Assembly: GCA_030041435.1 (NCBI GenBank)
Contig: JASHNW010000004.1
Coordinates: 1-64,000, forward strand
Direction of reading: 5' to 3'
Origin: Acidobacteriaceae bacterium
Lineage (GTDB): Bacteria; Acidobacteriota; Terriglobia; Terriglobales; Acidobacteriaceae
Length of the DNA: 64,000 nucleotides
Position 1 is the first letter of the stretch, and every line of letters starts with the position of its first letter. The translations under genes and the position numbers were made by a program. Shown here piece after piece: positions 49,534-58,843 of the stretch. Under the pieces are notes generated by a model, which saw only the letters and a program-made list of their open reading frames with translations, made no database searches and was not told where the DNA came from.

Positions 49534-51696
49534 TCAGGTTGTCTGGGGAGGATGCAGATCCGCTGGATTCGCCTGCGCGTCGCCAGACGGCCGTTGCAAT
49601 TCGTCACGATTATTGACCGCGTCTTGAACAATCTTTATGAGTTCCGGCTCTGCTGCCTCTCCGAAGCGCCGCACCACCTCGTCGTACACCGCGACGGCGT
49701 CCTCGTTTCGGCTCAGCGCCTCCAGCGTAGCCCCCTTGTTGAATAGCGCCGTCGCCACCTGCTCCCGCAGCCCGGGTTCGGGAGCCTCTCCAAACCGGCG
49801 CACCACCTCGTCGCACAACGCGATGGCGTCCTCGCTCCGATTCAACCCTCCCAGCGTCCATCCCTTGTTGACCAGTGCCCTCGCCACCGGCTCCCGCAAC
49901 TCAGCCTCGGCGGCCTCCCCAAACCGGCGTACCACCTCGTCATATGCCGCGATCTCCTCTTCGCTCCGGCTCAGCGCCCCCAGCGTGACTCCCTTGTTGT
50001 AAAGCGCCCACGCCACCTGCTCCCGCAGCTCAGTCTCCGCAGCCTCTCCAAAACGGCGCACTACCTCGCCGTAGACCGCGATCTCCTCTTCGCTCCGGTC
50101 CAGCGCCCCCAGCCTCACCCCCTTGTTGAACAGCGCTTTCGCCACCTGCTCCCGCAGCCCGGTCTCGGCGGCATCCCCGAAGCGGCGAATTACCTCATCG
50201 TAGACCGCGATGGCGTCCTCGCTCCGGTTCAGTGCCCCCAGGGAATACGCCTTTCGGAGCAGCGGGATCGCAATCAGTTTCGACGACCTGATCTCCGCGT
50301 CACCACGCTGAGCGAGTACCTCGGATGCCGAGTCCACAACGTCGGCGAGCGACACCTGGGCAGACCAGTTCCCGTCAGCCCGGAAATCAACCCCCGCCAG
50401 ACTGCTGACCAGCTCACGCAAGTGCGAAATGGAAAGCTCGCTGAACGTCATCCCCGATGCCTCCTGCAGCGCCGCAGGATAGTTCGCCTGCCTCACTGCG
50501 TTACGGAAAGCCTCCATTTGCCGGTCGACAAGGGCGGGCGGAGCCTGGACGGCCTGGTGCTTCTCGAGGCTACTCAGATTCTTAAGGCGTTCGACAATGC
50601 TGAGGATCGAATACTTATCGTTCACCTGCTGAAATGCGGCTCCTGCGCCAATAAGGGATTTCTCCAGGTGCTGTGCGAAAAAGCCGACGGGATCGTCGAT
50701 GAGAGGGGGATTCTCCGGCTTCAGCTCTTCGATCAGCGATTCGAAGACGGCGGTGGCAGACAGAGCCGCGTTCGCGTTATCTCCGGTCGCGAGTCCAAAA
50801 GCCCTGGGGTTTGCCTCCCGGCCCGGGTTTCCCTGGGAAGCATCTGCGGGGGAACGGACAGCCTTCTCCGTGGCGGAGACGCCGGGTTGCTCGGGCAAAA
50901 CGAACCGAACGTCCGGATGGTCTTTCAGCCACGCCGGAAGCGCCGCAAAGCTCTCCCTTCTATAGCAGAACCAGTACAGGTTGGTGCCGAGGGAGCCAGT
51001 AAGGCGATTTTTGAGCGCGGCCATGAATACGTCACCTTCCCAACCGCTATATCCGACAACGAGAGGGGAGTGTGCATGGAGGATGGAGTCGAGCCGCGAT
51101 CGCATGGTGGCCGGGGCGTCGTTCGAATATTGCGCCCGCGCGTCGATTTCGCCGCGGAGGTTGCAGCAGTCGTAGGCCCAGAACGAGCCGTGGACGTGAA
51201 GAACCTTGAGGTCTTTCGACTCGGCGTCGATACGGCCGACCGTAGCGGGGCTGTCGCATACGATGGGGCGTTCGCCGAAGAGCAGAAGCGCCCTGGTCAG
51301 TAAGTCATCGAAATTTGCCGTTACAGCGAGTTTTGCTATGCGTCCACTGAGCAGAAGATGGGCAAGCCGAAAGTTTGCCTGCGATATGACCGCACTCTCC
51401 ATGATCTGGCGGAGGAAGTGCTGGCGCTCCTGCCGGCCGGGAAAGGCAGCCTGAAACCAATGAGAGTAAGACTCAAGGGCAGAGCAGCCTGCCGCAGGCG
51501 GGTTTTTTTTGTAGCGCTCAGCCCGCTGCCGACACTGCGCTTCGACGTCGGAGGCGAGAGGTACGGGCGGGTACGAGATGCCCGCACCGACGAAGAAAAA
51601 GAAGGGAGATTGCGGGTCTTTTGCCGTGCGTTCTGCCCAATCATCCAGCGTCTGATGAATCTCAACGACCGCGGTCTTCAGGTCTGTCTGAGGCAT
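49534..51696 (-). CDS. SIR2-like NADase-type protein with five tandem 43-residue TPR-like repeats
   Basis: 720 residues from ATG 51696 (a TTG at 51705 is possible). The N-terminal SIR2-like domain has FFFFVGAGISYPPVP (residues 32-46), TANFDDLL with Asn128, and LHVHGSFW with His169, the residues expected for NAD+ cleavage. A middle helical region (about 290-465) follows, then five nearly identical 43-residue units (NKGVTLGALSRSEEEIA, YDEVVRRFGEAAE) and a short tail. SIR2 plus a repeat sensor is the plan of many anti-phage NAD-depleting proteins; the target sensed here is unknown. Located in an accessory pocket next to an orphan antitoxin. Confidence 0.85.
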   Translation of the reverse strand: MPQTDLKTAVVEIHQTLDDWAERTAKDPQSPFFFFVGAGISYPPVPLASDVEAQCRQRAERYKKNPPAAGCSALESYSHWFQAAFPGRQERQHFLRQIMESAVISQANFRLAHLLLSGRIAKLAVTANFDDLLTRALLLFGERPIVCDSPATVGRIDAESKDLKVLHVHGSFWAYDCCNLRGEIDARAQYSNDAPATMRSRLDSILHAHSPLVVGYSGWEGDVFMAALKNRLTGSLGTNLYWFCYRRESFAALPAWLKDHPDVRFVLPEQPGVSATEKAVRSPADASQGNPGREANPRAFGLATGDNANAALSATAVFESLIEELKPENPPLIDDPVGFFAQHLEKSLIGAGAAFQQVNDKYSILSIVERLKNLSSLEKHQAVQAPPALVDRQMEAFRNAVRQANYPAALQEASGMTFSELSISHLRELVSSLAGVDFRADGNWSAQVSLADVVDSASEVLAQRGDAEIRSSKLIAIPLLRKAYSLGALNRSEDAIAVYDEVIRRFGDAAETGLREQVAKALFNKGVRLGALDRSEEEIAVYGEVVRRFGEAAETELREQVAWALYNKGVTLGALSRSEEEIAAYDEVVRRFGEAAEAELREPVARALVNKGWTLGGLNRSEDAIALCDEVVRRFGEAPEPGLREQVATALFNKGATLEALSRNEDAVAVYDEVVRRFGEAAEPELIKIVQDAVNNRDELQRPSGDAQANPADLHPPQTT
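49640..50285 (-). repeat. Five 129-bp tandem repeats within the SIR2 gene
   Basis: The word GA(T/C)(G/C)(G/T)C(G/C)TC... recurs at 49693, 49822, 49951, 50080 and 50209, exactly 129 bp apart. It encodes the 43-residue TPR-like units with high nucleotide identity, indicating recent expansion. Confidence 0.9.
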
Positions 51697-51760
51697 AGGC
51701 AGCAACGCAGCAGGAGGCTAACTGGATAACTGGTAATTTATCCCACAGCTCCAGCAAGAA

Positions 51761-52504
51761 TCAGAAAAACTGCAGGAGGCTGGCGAAGGTGGGGATTTCG
51801 AGGAGGTGCTGGTTGGCGGGGGCGGGGTCGAGGGAGTCGTGTTCGAGGACCCAGGTGTGGGGGTGGTGGATGTAGACGGCGTGGAGGCCGCAGGCCAATG
51901 CGGGGTTGATGTCGGAGCGGGGACTGTTGCCGATCATCCAGGTGGTGTGGGGCGTGAGCTCGTATTTGGCGCAGACGGCCTGGTAGGCGCCGGGGTCTTT
52001 CTCGCGGGGGACTTCAACGGCGGCGAAGTGGTGGGCGATGCCGGAGCGGGCGAGCTTGTCGAGCTGCTCGGCCTGGTTGCCCTTGGTGACCAGGATGAGA
52101 CGGTGGCGGGAGGCGAGGATGGGGAGGGTGTCGGCGACGCCTTCGAGCAGGTCGATCTCCTGGTCGGCGATGGACTGCGCGAAGCTCATGATGCGGTCGT
52201 GCTTCTCGGGCGTGACGGGGGTGGTGGAGAGGCGTTCAAAACAGGTGACCAGGGCGCGGCGGAAACTGCCGAGGCCGTAGCCGTGGAGGCGGACATTTTC
52301 GCGCTCGACTTCGTTGAGCTTCTCGCGGACTTCGTCGCGGGAGTAGTCCTTGTGGTCGAGGTAGGAGATGAAGGCGGCAATGGCGCGCTCGAAGTAGATA
52401 TTATTTTCCCAGAGGGTGTCGTCGGCATCGATCAACAGGGTTTGACCGGGCGGGAATTTGGTCGCTGAGCCGGATCCGGAATCGAAGTTGGGCTGACGGG
52501 GCAT
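51761..52504 (-). CDS. HAD-superfamily hydrolase
   Basis: 247 residues from ATG 52504 (the frame continues to GTG 52603 but that part is low-complexity). Motif I LLIDADDTLWEN, motif II LILVTKGN, motif III Lys in EVPREKDPGAY, motif IV MIGNSPRSDINPALA. The helical C1 cap marks it as subfamily IA (phosphoglycolate-phosphatase or haloacid-dehalogenase-like). It is cytoplasmic and the substrate is unknown. It is upstream of, and on the same strand as, the SIR2 gene (64-bp gap), and divergent from the secreted protein gene. Confidence 0.88.
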   Translation of the reverse strand: MPRQPNFDSGSGSATKFPPGQTLLIDADDTLWENNIYFERAIAAFISYLDHKDYSRDEVREKLNEVERENVRLHGYGLGSFRRALVTCFERLSTTPVTPEKHDRIMSFAQSIADQEIDLLEGVADTLPILASRHRLILVTKGNQAEQLDKLARSGIAHHFAAVEVPREKDPGAYQAVCAKYELTPHTTWMIGNSPRSDINPALACGLHAVYIHHPHTWVLEHDSLDPAPANQHLLEIPTFASLLQFF

Positions 52505-52726
52505 CTTTTTCAGCAGCGTATCAGGAAGCGGGAGCGAAACCGGAAGCGAAACCGGGGCGAAGGGGGAAAAATCTGCGCTCTGGGGAGGGATGCCCGCGAG
52601 CACAACATTATTTGTCCAAGCGTGTTCTTATCATCGACATCCGGCAGCCTCTGCAGTTGCGGGGAGGGGGTAGAAAGGCAGCCGGCGCAGCACGAACACG
52701 CTTCCTATCCATTGAGGCCGCAAACT

Positions 52727-53707
52727 ATGCGACACATGATGCGAACCCTGCTGGTGCTGATCTTTTTGGGGACGCTGAGCTGCGGGCTGGCGCGGGCGGA
52801 CGCGGCTTTGCTGCTGGAGGAGCCGTTTGGGGATTTCGGGGCGCTGAACCCGACGGGACACGCGGCGATTTATCTCAATAATGTGTGCGCCGACACGCCG
52901 ACGCACCTGCGGCTGTGCCGCGAGGGCGAAGAGGGCGTGGTGCTGAGCCGGTATCACCGCATCGACGGGTACGACTGGCTGGCGATTCCGCTCATACCTT
53001 ATTTGTATGCGGTCGACGATCCGGCGAAGATACCGGCCACGGCGACGCCGCGGCTGGAGCTGAAGCTGCGGGACACCTACCGCCGCGACCATCTGGAAGG
53101 GCTGGTGCCGGACGATCCGGTCGACGAGATTCCGAAGGGGGAATGGATCGAGCTGGTGGGAGCGTCGTACGACCGGAAGATCTGGGGCTTCGAGGTGGCG
53201 ACGACGAGCGAGCAGGATGCAGAGCTGATTGAGAGATTCAATCACCGGAAGAACATCAGCCACTTCAATCTGTTTTTCAATAACTGCGCGAACTTCAGCG
53301 AGAAAGTGCTGAATTTCTATTATCCGCACTCGATTCACCGGAACTTTATCGCGGATGCGGGGATGATGACGCCGAAGCAGGCGGCGAAGTCGCTGGTGAA
53401 GTACAGCCGGAAGCATCCGGACGCGGAGATGCGGACGTTTGTGATTCCGCAGGTGCCGGGGACGATTGCGCGCAGCAAGCCGGTGGATGGGGTGGTGGAG
53501 TCGCTGGTGAAGTCGAAGAAATATGTGGTGCCGCTGGCGGTGCTGCATCCGTTTGTGGCGGGGACACTGGTGGTGGCGTATCTGGGGGACGGACGGTTCC
53601 ATCCCGATCCGCACGCGGAGGTGTATGAGCCGCGGGAGGATGTGGAGCCGGGGAGTGAGGAGCCGGCGGCGCGGGAGGTTCCGGTGGGGGCGATGGAGCG
53701 GCCTTAG
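52727..53707 (+). CDS. Secreted papain-like (permuted NlpC/P60 or LRAT-like) protein
   Basis: 326 residues from ATG 52727 (GAGG 9-10 nt upstream). A signal peptide ends ...LARADA. A His motif (NPTGHAAIYLNNVC) comes early and a Cys motif (HFNLFFNNCANFSEKVLNFY) later, the His-before-Cys order of permuted papain-fold proteins. A membrane-like segment lies near residues 265-290 (VVPLAVLHPFVAGTLVVAYL) and an acidic Pro-rich tail follows. Possibly a peptidoglycan or acyl-transfer enzyme; activity not assignable. Confidence 0.7.
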   Translation: MRHMMRTLLVLIFLGTLSCGLARADAALLLEEPFGDFGALNPTGHAAIYLNNVCADTPTHLRLCREGEEGVVLSRYHRIDGYDWLAIPLIPYLYAVDDPAKIPATATPRLELKLRDTYRRDHLEGLVPDDPVDEIPKGEWIELVGASYDRKIWGFEVATTSEQDAELIERFNHRKNISHFNLFFNNCANFSEKVLNFYYPHSIHRNFIADAGMMTPKQAAKSLVKYSRKHPDAEMRTFVIPQVPGTIARSKPVDGVVESLVKSKKYVVPLAVLHPFVAGTLVVAYLGDGRFHPDPHAEVYEPREDVEPGSEEPAAREVPVGAMERP

Positions 53708-53756
53708 AGCGGGCAGGGGTGGGGCAGGCGGGGGGCATGTGCTTTAGAATGCCGCC

Positions 53757-54695
53757 ATGCCGGTTAGAGAAGAGGAAGCCGAGAAATTCAGGCGGTTCAC
53801 CCGCGAGGTGTCAACCAAGGCTGACCTGTTCGCTTACGACCCCAACATGACCGTCTGGCACTATACGAACAGCGACGGGTTCCTCGGGATCGTCGAATCG
53901 TGCTCGATCCGCGCAACGCACGTCGCCGCCGTGAACGGCAGCACGGAGACGGTGTATGGCACCAGCCTGTACAGGCAGGCCCTGGCAAAGCTGAAGGACA
54001 GCCTGCTGAGCGATAAAGTTGCGCAGGAGTTTCTTGCGGGCGTGCTGGAGGACATCAAAGAAGGGGACGGCACGCTGGGCCATGCGGAGAGCAAATACTT
54101 CGTGGCATGCTTTACCTCCCTCGAAGACGATACCGGGCAGTGGCTGAAATACGGTTTGACCAACGGCAAGGGTTACGCCATTGGGTTCAAAGCGCGCGGT
54201 CTGCGTATGAACAAAGACACGGTGGTAGTGAAGGTGAATTACGACCGTGAATTGCACCTGGAAGCAGCCAAACGCGCTGCCGAACTGACGCTCCAGTACT
54301 ATCGCGAAGGGCTGGTGGACGACCGGGCGAAGGACCCTGACCGGTGGGCAAAAGAGTTTTTCGAAGTGTGGGATCAGATCATCTACTGGCTCGCACCGGC
54401 CATCAAGGATGAGCGCTGCAGTGCAGAGAACGAGTTTCGCATGGTGCATGAGTTGCAGAACGCCGATTTGCCCTTCGTGCGTTTTGAGCAAAAAGAAGGG
54501 CTGCTCGGCAGGTATATCGATCTCAAGCCGTATGGCTGGGAAGGAACGGCCTCCCTGCTGCCGATCACAAAATTGATTGTTGGCCCAGGCGATCACAAGG
54601 GGATCACGAAAAAAAGCGCAGAGGCATTGTTGGCGCAGATGGGGTACAAAGATGTACCGGTGGCCACGACTAATAGCACACTCAAGAAGCCGTAG
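53757..54695 (+). CDS. DUF2971-domain protein
   Basis: 312 residues. Characteristic motifs: VWHYTNSDGFLGIVESCSIR and ATHVAAVNGSTETVYG near the N-terminus, YFVACFTSLEDDTGQWLKYG and KGYAIGFKARGLR in the middle, and ENEFRMVHELQ near the C-terminus. DUF2971 proteins are cytoplasmic and common in accessory and defence-rich regions, with function undetermined. It starts 50 bp after the papain-like gene on the same strand and is followed by a 640-bp REP-filled gap. No signal peptide. Confidence 0.85.
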   Translation: MPVREEEAEKFRRFTREVSTKADLFAYDPNMTVWHYTNSDGFLGIVESCSIRATHVAAVNGSTETVYGTSLYRQALAKLKDSLLSDKVAQEFLAGVLEDIKEGDGTLGHAESKYFVACFTSLEDDTGQWLKYGLTNGKGYAIGFKARGLRMNKDTVVVKVNYDRELHLEAAKRAAELTLQYYREGLVDDRAKDPDRWAKEFFEVWDQIIYWLAPAIKDERCSAENEFRMVHELQNADLPFVRFEQKEGLLGRYIDLKPYGWEGTASLLPITKLIVGPGDHKGITKKSAEALLAQMGYKDVPVATTNSTLKKP

Positions 54696-54713
54696 ATAGC
54701 GGGGATAGGATGG

Positions 54714-54759
54714 CACCCGCTACGCCCACCCGAGCAACACCGGCTCGGATGGGGCACCC
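54714..54759 (+). repeat. 46-bp direct repeat, copy A
   Basis: Repeated at 55011-55056. Contains CCGAGC-AACACCG-GCTCGG and the tail GGATGGGGCACCC, which is shared with the units inside folC. Confidence 0.85.
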
Positions 54760-54773
54760 ACATTGTTCGCGAG

Positions 54774-54945
54774 CCGGGGCTAAAGCCCCCGTCTTTGAAC
54801 CGCCACGATGTCCCCGGCTTAAAAGCCGGGGCTTCTACCGTCGATGCGCTGCGCGCATCCCGCCACGCGGACAGGGGCTGAAGCCCCGTTTTCTTTCGCG
54901 GCTTTGTCGGCACGACTGAAGTCGTGCCCTGATACAACGGCTCCT
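54774..54945. repeat. Cluster of REP-like palindromes
   Basis: CCCCGGCTT-AA-AAGCCGGGG (54812-54831), GGGGCT-GA-AGCCCC (54874-54887) and GGCACGACT-GA-AGTCGTGCC (54909-54928) followed by CTGATACAAC. The same words occur at 35181-35467. The gap 54699-55337 has no gene. Confidence 0.85.
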
Positions 54946-55010
54946 CGCTCCTGGTGTTTTTCCGGGGAGTGTCGTGAGAACCCGCTCAGGCAAAACCAGA
55001 CTCAGCGGGG

Positions 55011-55056
55011 CGCCCGCTACGCCCACCCGAGCAACACCGGCTCGGATGGGGCACCC
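55011..55056 (+). repeat. 46-bp direct repeat, copy B
   Basis: Same orientation as 54714-54759, near-identical. It is followed by a truncated AAGTCGTGCCCTGA word at about 55077. Confidence 0.85.
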
Positions 55057-55337
55057 CGCATTCTTCGCGGACTGTGAAGTCGTGCCCTGACGCAAAACAA
55101 GCGAACGATTCTTGAACGAACTTGTGAGACAGAACGCCGGTTGAACCGCTCCTGAGGGCCGGGATTTATGACCACCCGGGAGTGGATTCAAGATTCCATC
55201 CGTGGGCCGATGTGCCTTCCCGTTGCGCCTCTCTAGAATGGCCGGGCTGCAACAAGGACGCAGACGGCGGACGAACCTAACACGGTTTCTGAGCCGGTCT
55301 GGACCTATCCCCAACCGAACACAAGGAGATTTTTCCA

Positions 55338-56426
55338 TTGCCGGCTACACGCAGAAGCTCCGTGCTCAGAAGGTCCGTGCTGTTTTTTTTCGCTGCTCTC
55401 CCCCTCCTTACCTTGAGCGCCTGGGGCCAGGGATGTATCCTGGCACGGTCGCCGGAGCAATCCGGGCTGCCCACAGAACAGGGCGGCCTGCTGCAGGCGG
55501 GACATTTCCAGGTCACCATTGCTGAGCGTCATCAGTTCTCCTACCAGCACTTCGTCGGAGACGTTTACCAGGAGTACCGCGCTCAGGATCGCACCCAGGT
55601 GGAGAACCGCATCAATCTGGTCACCGTGAATCTCACCTATCAGATCACGCCGCGGATCAGCGCTGAGATCGACGTTCCCTGGTTGTTCGCCTCGCGCAAG
55701 GAACAAAGCTCGCCCATCAAATACAACTCGACCGGGGTGGGCGACACCATCATCGGGGTGAACAGCTGGCTGTGGAATCCCAGCCACGTGACGCGGGGGA
55801 ATGTCTCGCTGGGACTTGGACTGTATATCCCCACGGGCAACGACGACGTGACCAACACTATCGACAGCAACACCAGCGGAAGCGGCCCGGCGGTGACGGA
55901 GACGGTTCCGGTGGATTACTCCATTCAGCCGGGCAGCGGTGGATGGGGCGGGGTGCTGCAGTGGATGGCCTACAGCCGGATGAGCACCAATCTCACGGTC
56001 TACAGCGATGGCGATTACATCGCGATGCAGGGCGGCACCAACGGCGTGGCGCGTGGGGCGACGCTCAGCACCACGACGCCGCTCGAGAACTATGATGCCA
56101 TCGCCGACCAGTATCTGCTGGAGGCGGGCCTTGAAGTGCCGACCGGGGTGCGAGGCCTGGCGGCGACGGTGGGGCCGCGCTGGGAAGGCGTCCCTGCGTA
56201 CAACCTGTTCCCGGTGAGCAACGACGGCTTCCGCCGGCCGGGTTACGCGGTGAGCGTGGGCCCCGGGATCGAGTACACGTGGCACGGCAACATCCTGGCG
56301 GGCAACCTCTTCGATGCGGTGCATCGCGACCGCACCAGCAGCTATCCCGACAGCGTTTACCACACCCACGGAGACGCTGCCTTTGCGCAGTATCTGTGGC
56401 TGGCCAGCTATACCCACCGCTTCTGA
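55338..56426 (+). CDS. Outer-membrane beta-barrel protein (transporter-like)
   Basis: 362 residues. The start TTG 55338 has AAGGAG 9 nt upstream (GTG 55362 is an alternative). A signal peptide ends ...LTLSAWGQG. Alternating amphipathic strands run to a terminal Phe (LASYTHRF), including YQITPRISAEIDVPWLFASR, GNVSLGLGLYIPTGNDDV, NNxVYSD-like and GYAVSVGPGIEYTWHG segments. This resembles MetA-pathway/DUF3187-type or transporter-like barrels; no exact family. Monocistronic, with the REP cluster upstream. Confidence 0.75.
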   Translation: MPATRRSSVLRRSVLFFFAALPLLTLSAWGQGCILARSPEQSGLPTEQGGLLQAGHFQVTIAERHQFSYQHFVGDVYQEYRAQDRTQVENRINLVTVNLTYQITPRISAEIDVPWLFASRKEQSSPIKYNSTGVGDTIIGVNSWLWNPSHVTRGNVSLGLGLYIPTGNDDVTNTIDSNTSGSGPAVTETVPVDYSIQPGSGGWGGVLQWMAYSRMSTNLTVYSDGDYIAMQGGTNGVARGATLSTTTPLENYDAIADQYLLEAGLEVPTGVRGLAATVGPRWEGVPAYNLFPVSNDGFRRPGYAVSVGPGIEYTWHGNILAGNLFDAVHRDRTSSYPDSVYHTHGDAAFAQYLWLASYTHRF

Positions 56427-56556
56427 GACGGGGGGCGGTTTGCACCGCAGAGGACACAGAGGACACGGAGCCGGGGCGGCGGCGGCGCCCTGGTTCAGGG
56501 TGACAACTGGTGTTGCGGCGGTCGCGTATCCTATGGATTCGCTTTTTGGAGGAACC

Positions 56557-58629
56557 ATGCGACGTGCGCTGTCCGCAGCCTGCCTGCTTTTTGCATTCAC
56601 CCTCACCGGCTTTGCTCAAACCTCCGCGCCGGCACAGACGCCCCAGCAGTTCAATCCGATACCGGGATTCGACCCCAGCGCGATGGATACGACGGCGAAT
56701 CCGTGCGACAACTTCTACCAATACGCGTGCGGGAATTTCGCGAAGCAGCATCCGATCCCTTCGGACATGCCGGAGTTCGACCAGTTTGTGAATCTGTACG
56801 AGTTCAACACGCAGGCGCTGCACTACATTCTGGAGAAAGCGGCGGCGGCCGAGGCCGGCCAGGGAACGAACGAACAGAAGATCGGGGATTACTACCAGAG
56901 CTGCCTGAACACGGACGCCATCAACAAGAAGGGCCTCGAGCCGATTGAGGCGGAGCTGAAGAGCATCGACGCGCTCCAGTCAAAGAGCGAGCTGCCGGCG
57001 CTGATTGCGCACCTGAACCGGATGGGCGTGGGGGTGTTCTTCGATTACGGCTCGCAGCAGGACTTCAAGGACGCGACGCGGGAGATTGCCTACATCGACC
57101 AGGGCGGTCTGGGGCTGCCGGAGAAGGACTACTATCTGCGGACGGATGCGAAGAGCGTGGAGATCCGGAAGGAGTACGTAGAGCATATCGCAAACATGCT
57201 GAAGCTGCTGGGCGACCAGCCGGATGCGGCGGCGGCGGAAGCGCAGAAGATTATGGATCTGGAGACGGCGCTGGCGAAAGCGTCGATGGGGGTGGTGGAG
57301 CGGCGCGATCCGGACAAGATTTACCACATGATGCCGCTGACCAGCCTGGCAAGCCAGGCTCCGGCGATCGACGCGAGGAAGTACATCGCGCTGATCGGGT
57401 CGCCGGCGGTGGAGGAGCTGAATGTGGTTGCGCCGGAGTTCTTCCCGGCGCTGAACGCAACCATCGACAGCACGGACATGGATACGCTGAAGGCGTACAT
57501 GCGCGTGCATCTGGCGGATGCTTTTGCGATGGATCTGCCCAGCGCCTTCGACGAAGAGCATTTCGATTTCTACGGGCGCAAGCTGACGGGCACGCCGGAA
57601 CAGCAAGCGCGCTGGAAGCGGTGCGTGAACGCGACCGACCGCTCGCTGGGCGAGGTGCTGGGGAAGTTCTATGTGCAGCAGTACTTCACGCCGGACATGA
57701 AGGCTTCGACGCTGCAAATGGTGCACGACATCGAAGGCTCGATGGGGAAGGACATCGAGGGGCTGGACTGGATGAGCCCGGAGACGAAGGTGAAGGCGGA
57801 AGACAAGCTGCACATGGTGACGGATAAGATCGGCTATCCGAATAAGTGGCGGGATTACTCGAAGCTAAAGATCGAGGCGGGGAATGCTTTCGGCAACGCG
57901 GAGCGGGGAGCGGAGTTCGAGACGGCCTACCAGCTGGACAAGATCGGCAAGCCGGTGAACAAAAACGAATGGGGGATGACGCCGCCAACGGTGAATGCGT
58001 ATTACGACCCGAGCATGAACGACATCAATTTCCCGGCGGGGATACTGCAGCCGGCTTTCTACGACAAGAACGCGACGGATGCGACGAACTACGGGCATAT
58101 CGGCGCGGTGGTGGGGCACGAGCTGACGCACGGGTTCGACGACGAGGGGGCGAAGTTCGACGGCAAGGGCAACCTGCAGAACTGGTGGACGCCGGCGGAC
58201 AAGAAACAGTTCGAGGCAAAGACCGATTGCCTGGTGAACGAGTACGGCGATTTCACGGCGGTGGACGACGTGAAGGTGAACGGGAAACTGACGCTGGGCG
58301 AGAATACGGCGGATAACGGCGGAGTGCGGCTGGCGCTGATGGCGCTGATGACGCGACAGGCGATGTCGGGGACGCCGGTGGCGACGACGGCGGAGCAGCA
58401 GTCGGAGCAGAGCTACACGCCGCAGCAGCAGTTCTTTATCGGCTACGCGCAGAACTGGTGTACGAATATGCGGCCGGAGTTTATCCGCATGCTGGCGCAG
58501 GTGGATCCGCATTCGCCGGATGCGCTGCGGGTGAAGGGGGTGCTAGTGAATACGCCGGAGTTTGCCACCGCGTTCGGGTGCAAGGCGGGACAGCCGATGG
58601 CGCCGGTGAAGAGCTGCCGGGTGTGGTGA
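56557..58629 (+). CDS. M13-family (neprilysin/PepO-like) zinc metallopeptidase
   Basis: 690 residues from ATG 56557 (GGAGGAACC upstream). A signal peptide ends ...LTGFA-QTS. The N-terminal M13 domain follows (NPCDNFYQYACGNFAKQHPIP), then NDINFPAGILQPAFYD, the zinc site GHELTHGFDDEG with the third ligand in LTLGENTADNGGV, and the hallmark C-terminus SCRVW. It is a periplasmic or extracellular oligopeptidase. Full length for the family, with all catalytic residues present. Confidence 0.96.
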   Translation: MRRALSAACLLFAFTLTGFAQTSAPAQTPQQFNPIPGFDPSAMDTTANPCDNFYQYACGNFAKQHPIPSDMPEFDQFVNLYEFNTQALHYILEKAAAAEAGQGTNEQKIGDYYQSCLNTDAINKKGLEPIEAELKSIDALQSKSELPALIAHLNRMGVGVFFDYGSQQDFKDATREIAYIDQGGLGLPEKDYYLRTDAKSVEIRKEYVEHIANMLKLLGDQPDAAAAEAQKIMDLETALAKASMGVVERRDPDKIYHMMPLTSLASQAPAIDARKYIALIGSPAVEELNVVAPEFFPALNATIDSTDMDTLKAYMRVHLADAFAMDLPSAFDEEHFDFYGRKLTGTPEQQARWKRCVNATDRSLGEVLGKFYVQQYFTPDMKASTLQMVHDIEGSMGKDIEGLDWMSPETKVKAEDKLHMVTDKIGYPNKWRDYSKLKIEAGNAFGNAERGAEFETAYQLDKIGKPVNKNEWGMTPPTVNAYYDPSMNDINFPAGILQPAFYDKNATDATNYGHIGAVVGHELTHGFDDEGAKFDGKGNLQNWWTPADKKQFEAKTDCLVNEYGDFTAVDDVKVNGKLTLGENTADNGGVRLALMALMTRQAMSGTPVATTAEQQSEQSYTPQQQFFIGYAQNWCTNMRPEFIRMLAQVDPHSPDALRVKGVLVNTPEFATAFGCKAGQPMAPVKSCRVW

Positions 58630-58636
58630 AAAGAGC

Positions 58637-58665
58637 AGGGTATAGGGGATAGGGTATAGGGGGCG
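58637..58665 (+). repeat. GGGTATA/GGGGATA heptamer array
   Basis: AGGGTATAGGGGATAGGGTA and following unit right after the M13 stop; same family as 32490-32518. Confidence 0.7.
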
Positions 58666-58843
58666 GGCTGGCAGTAACTTCTTTATCTAACTGCGGGGCC
58701 GGGAAAGGGATTGCTTCCAGTTTCCGGCCTTTGTTGTCTGCGGGCAGGAGTTATGCCGGGATTTAACTTCGTTATATAAGGGTTAGTTGATTCGGGGCTA
58801 GCCTCTGGCATGCGCGACCGGCGCATACAAGGAGGAAGTACCC

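Noticed and set aside
49640-50285. Possible CRISPR or minisatellite
   Set aside because: The 129-bp period is in frame and encodes TPR-like repeats of the SIR2 protein.
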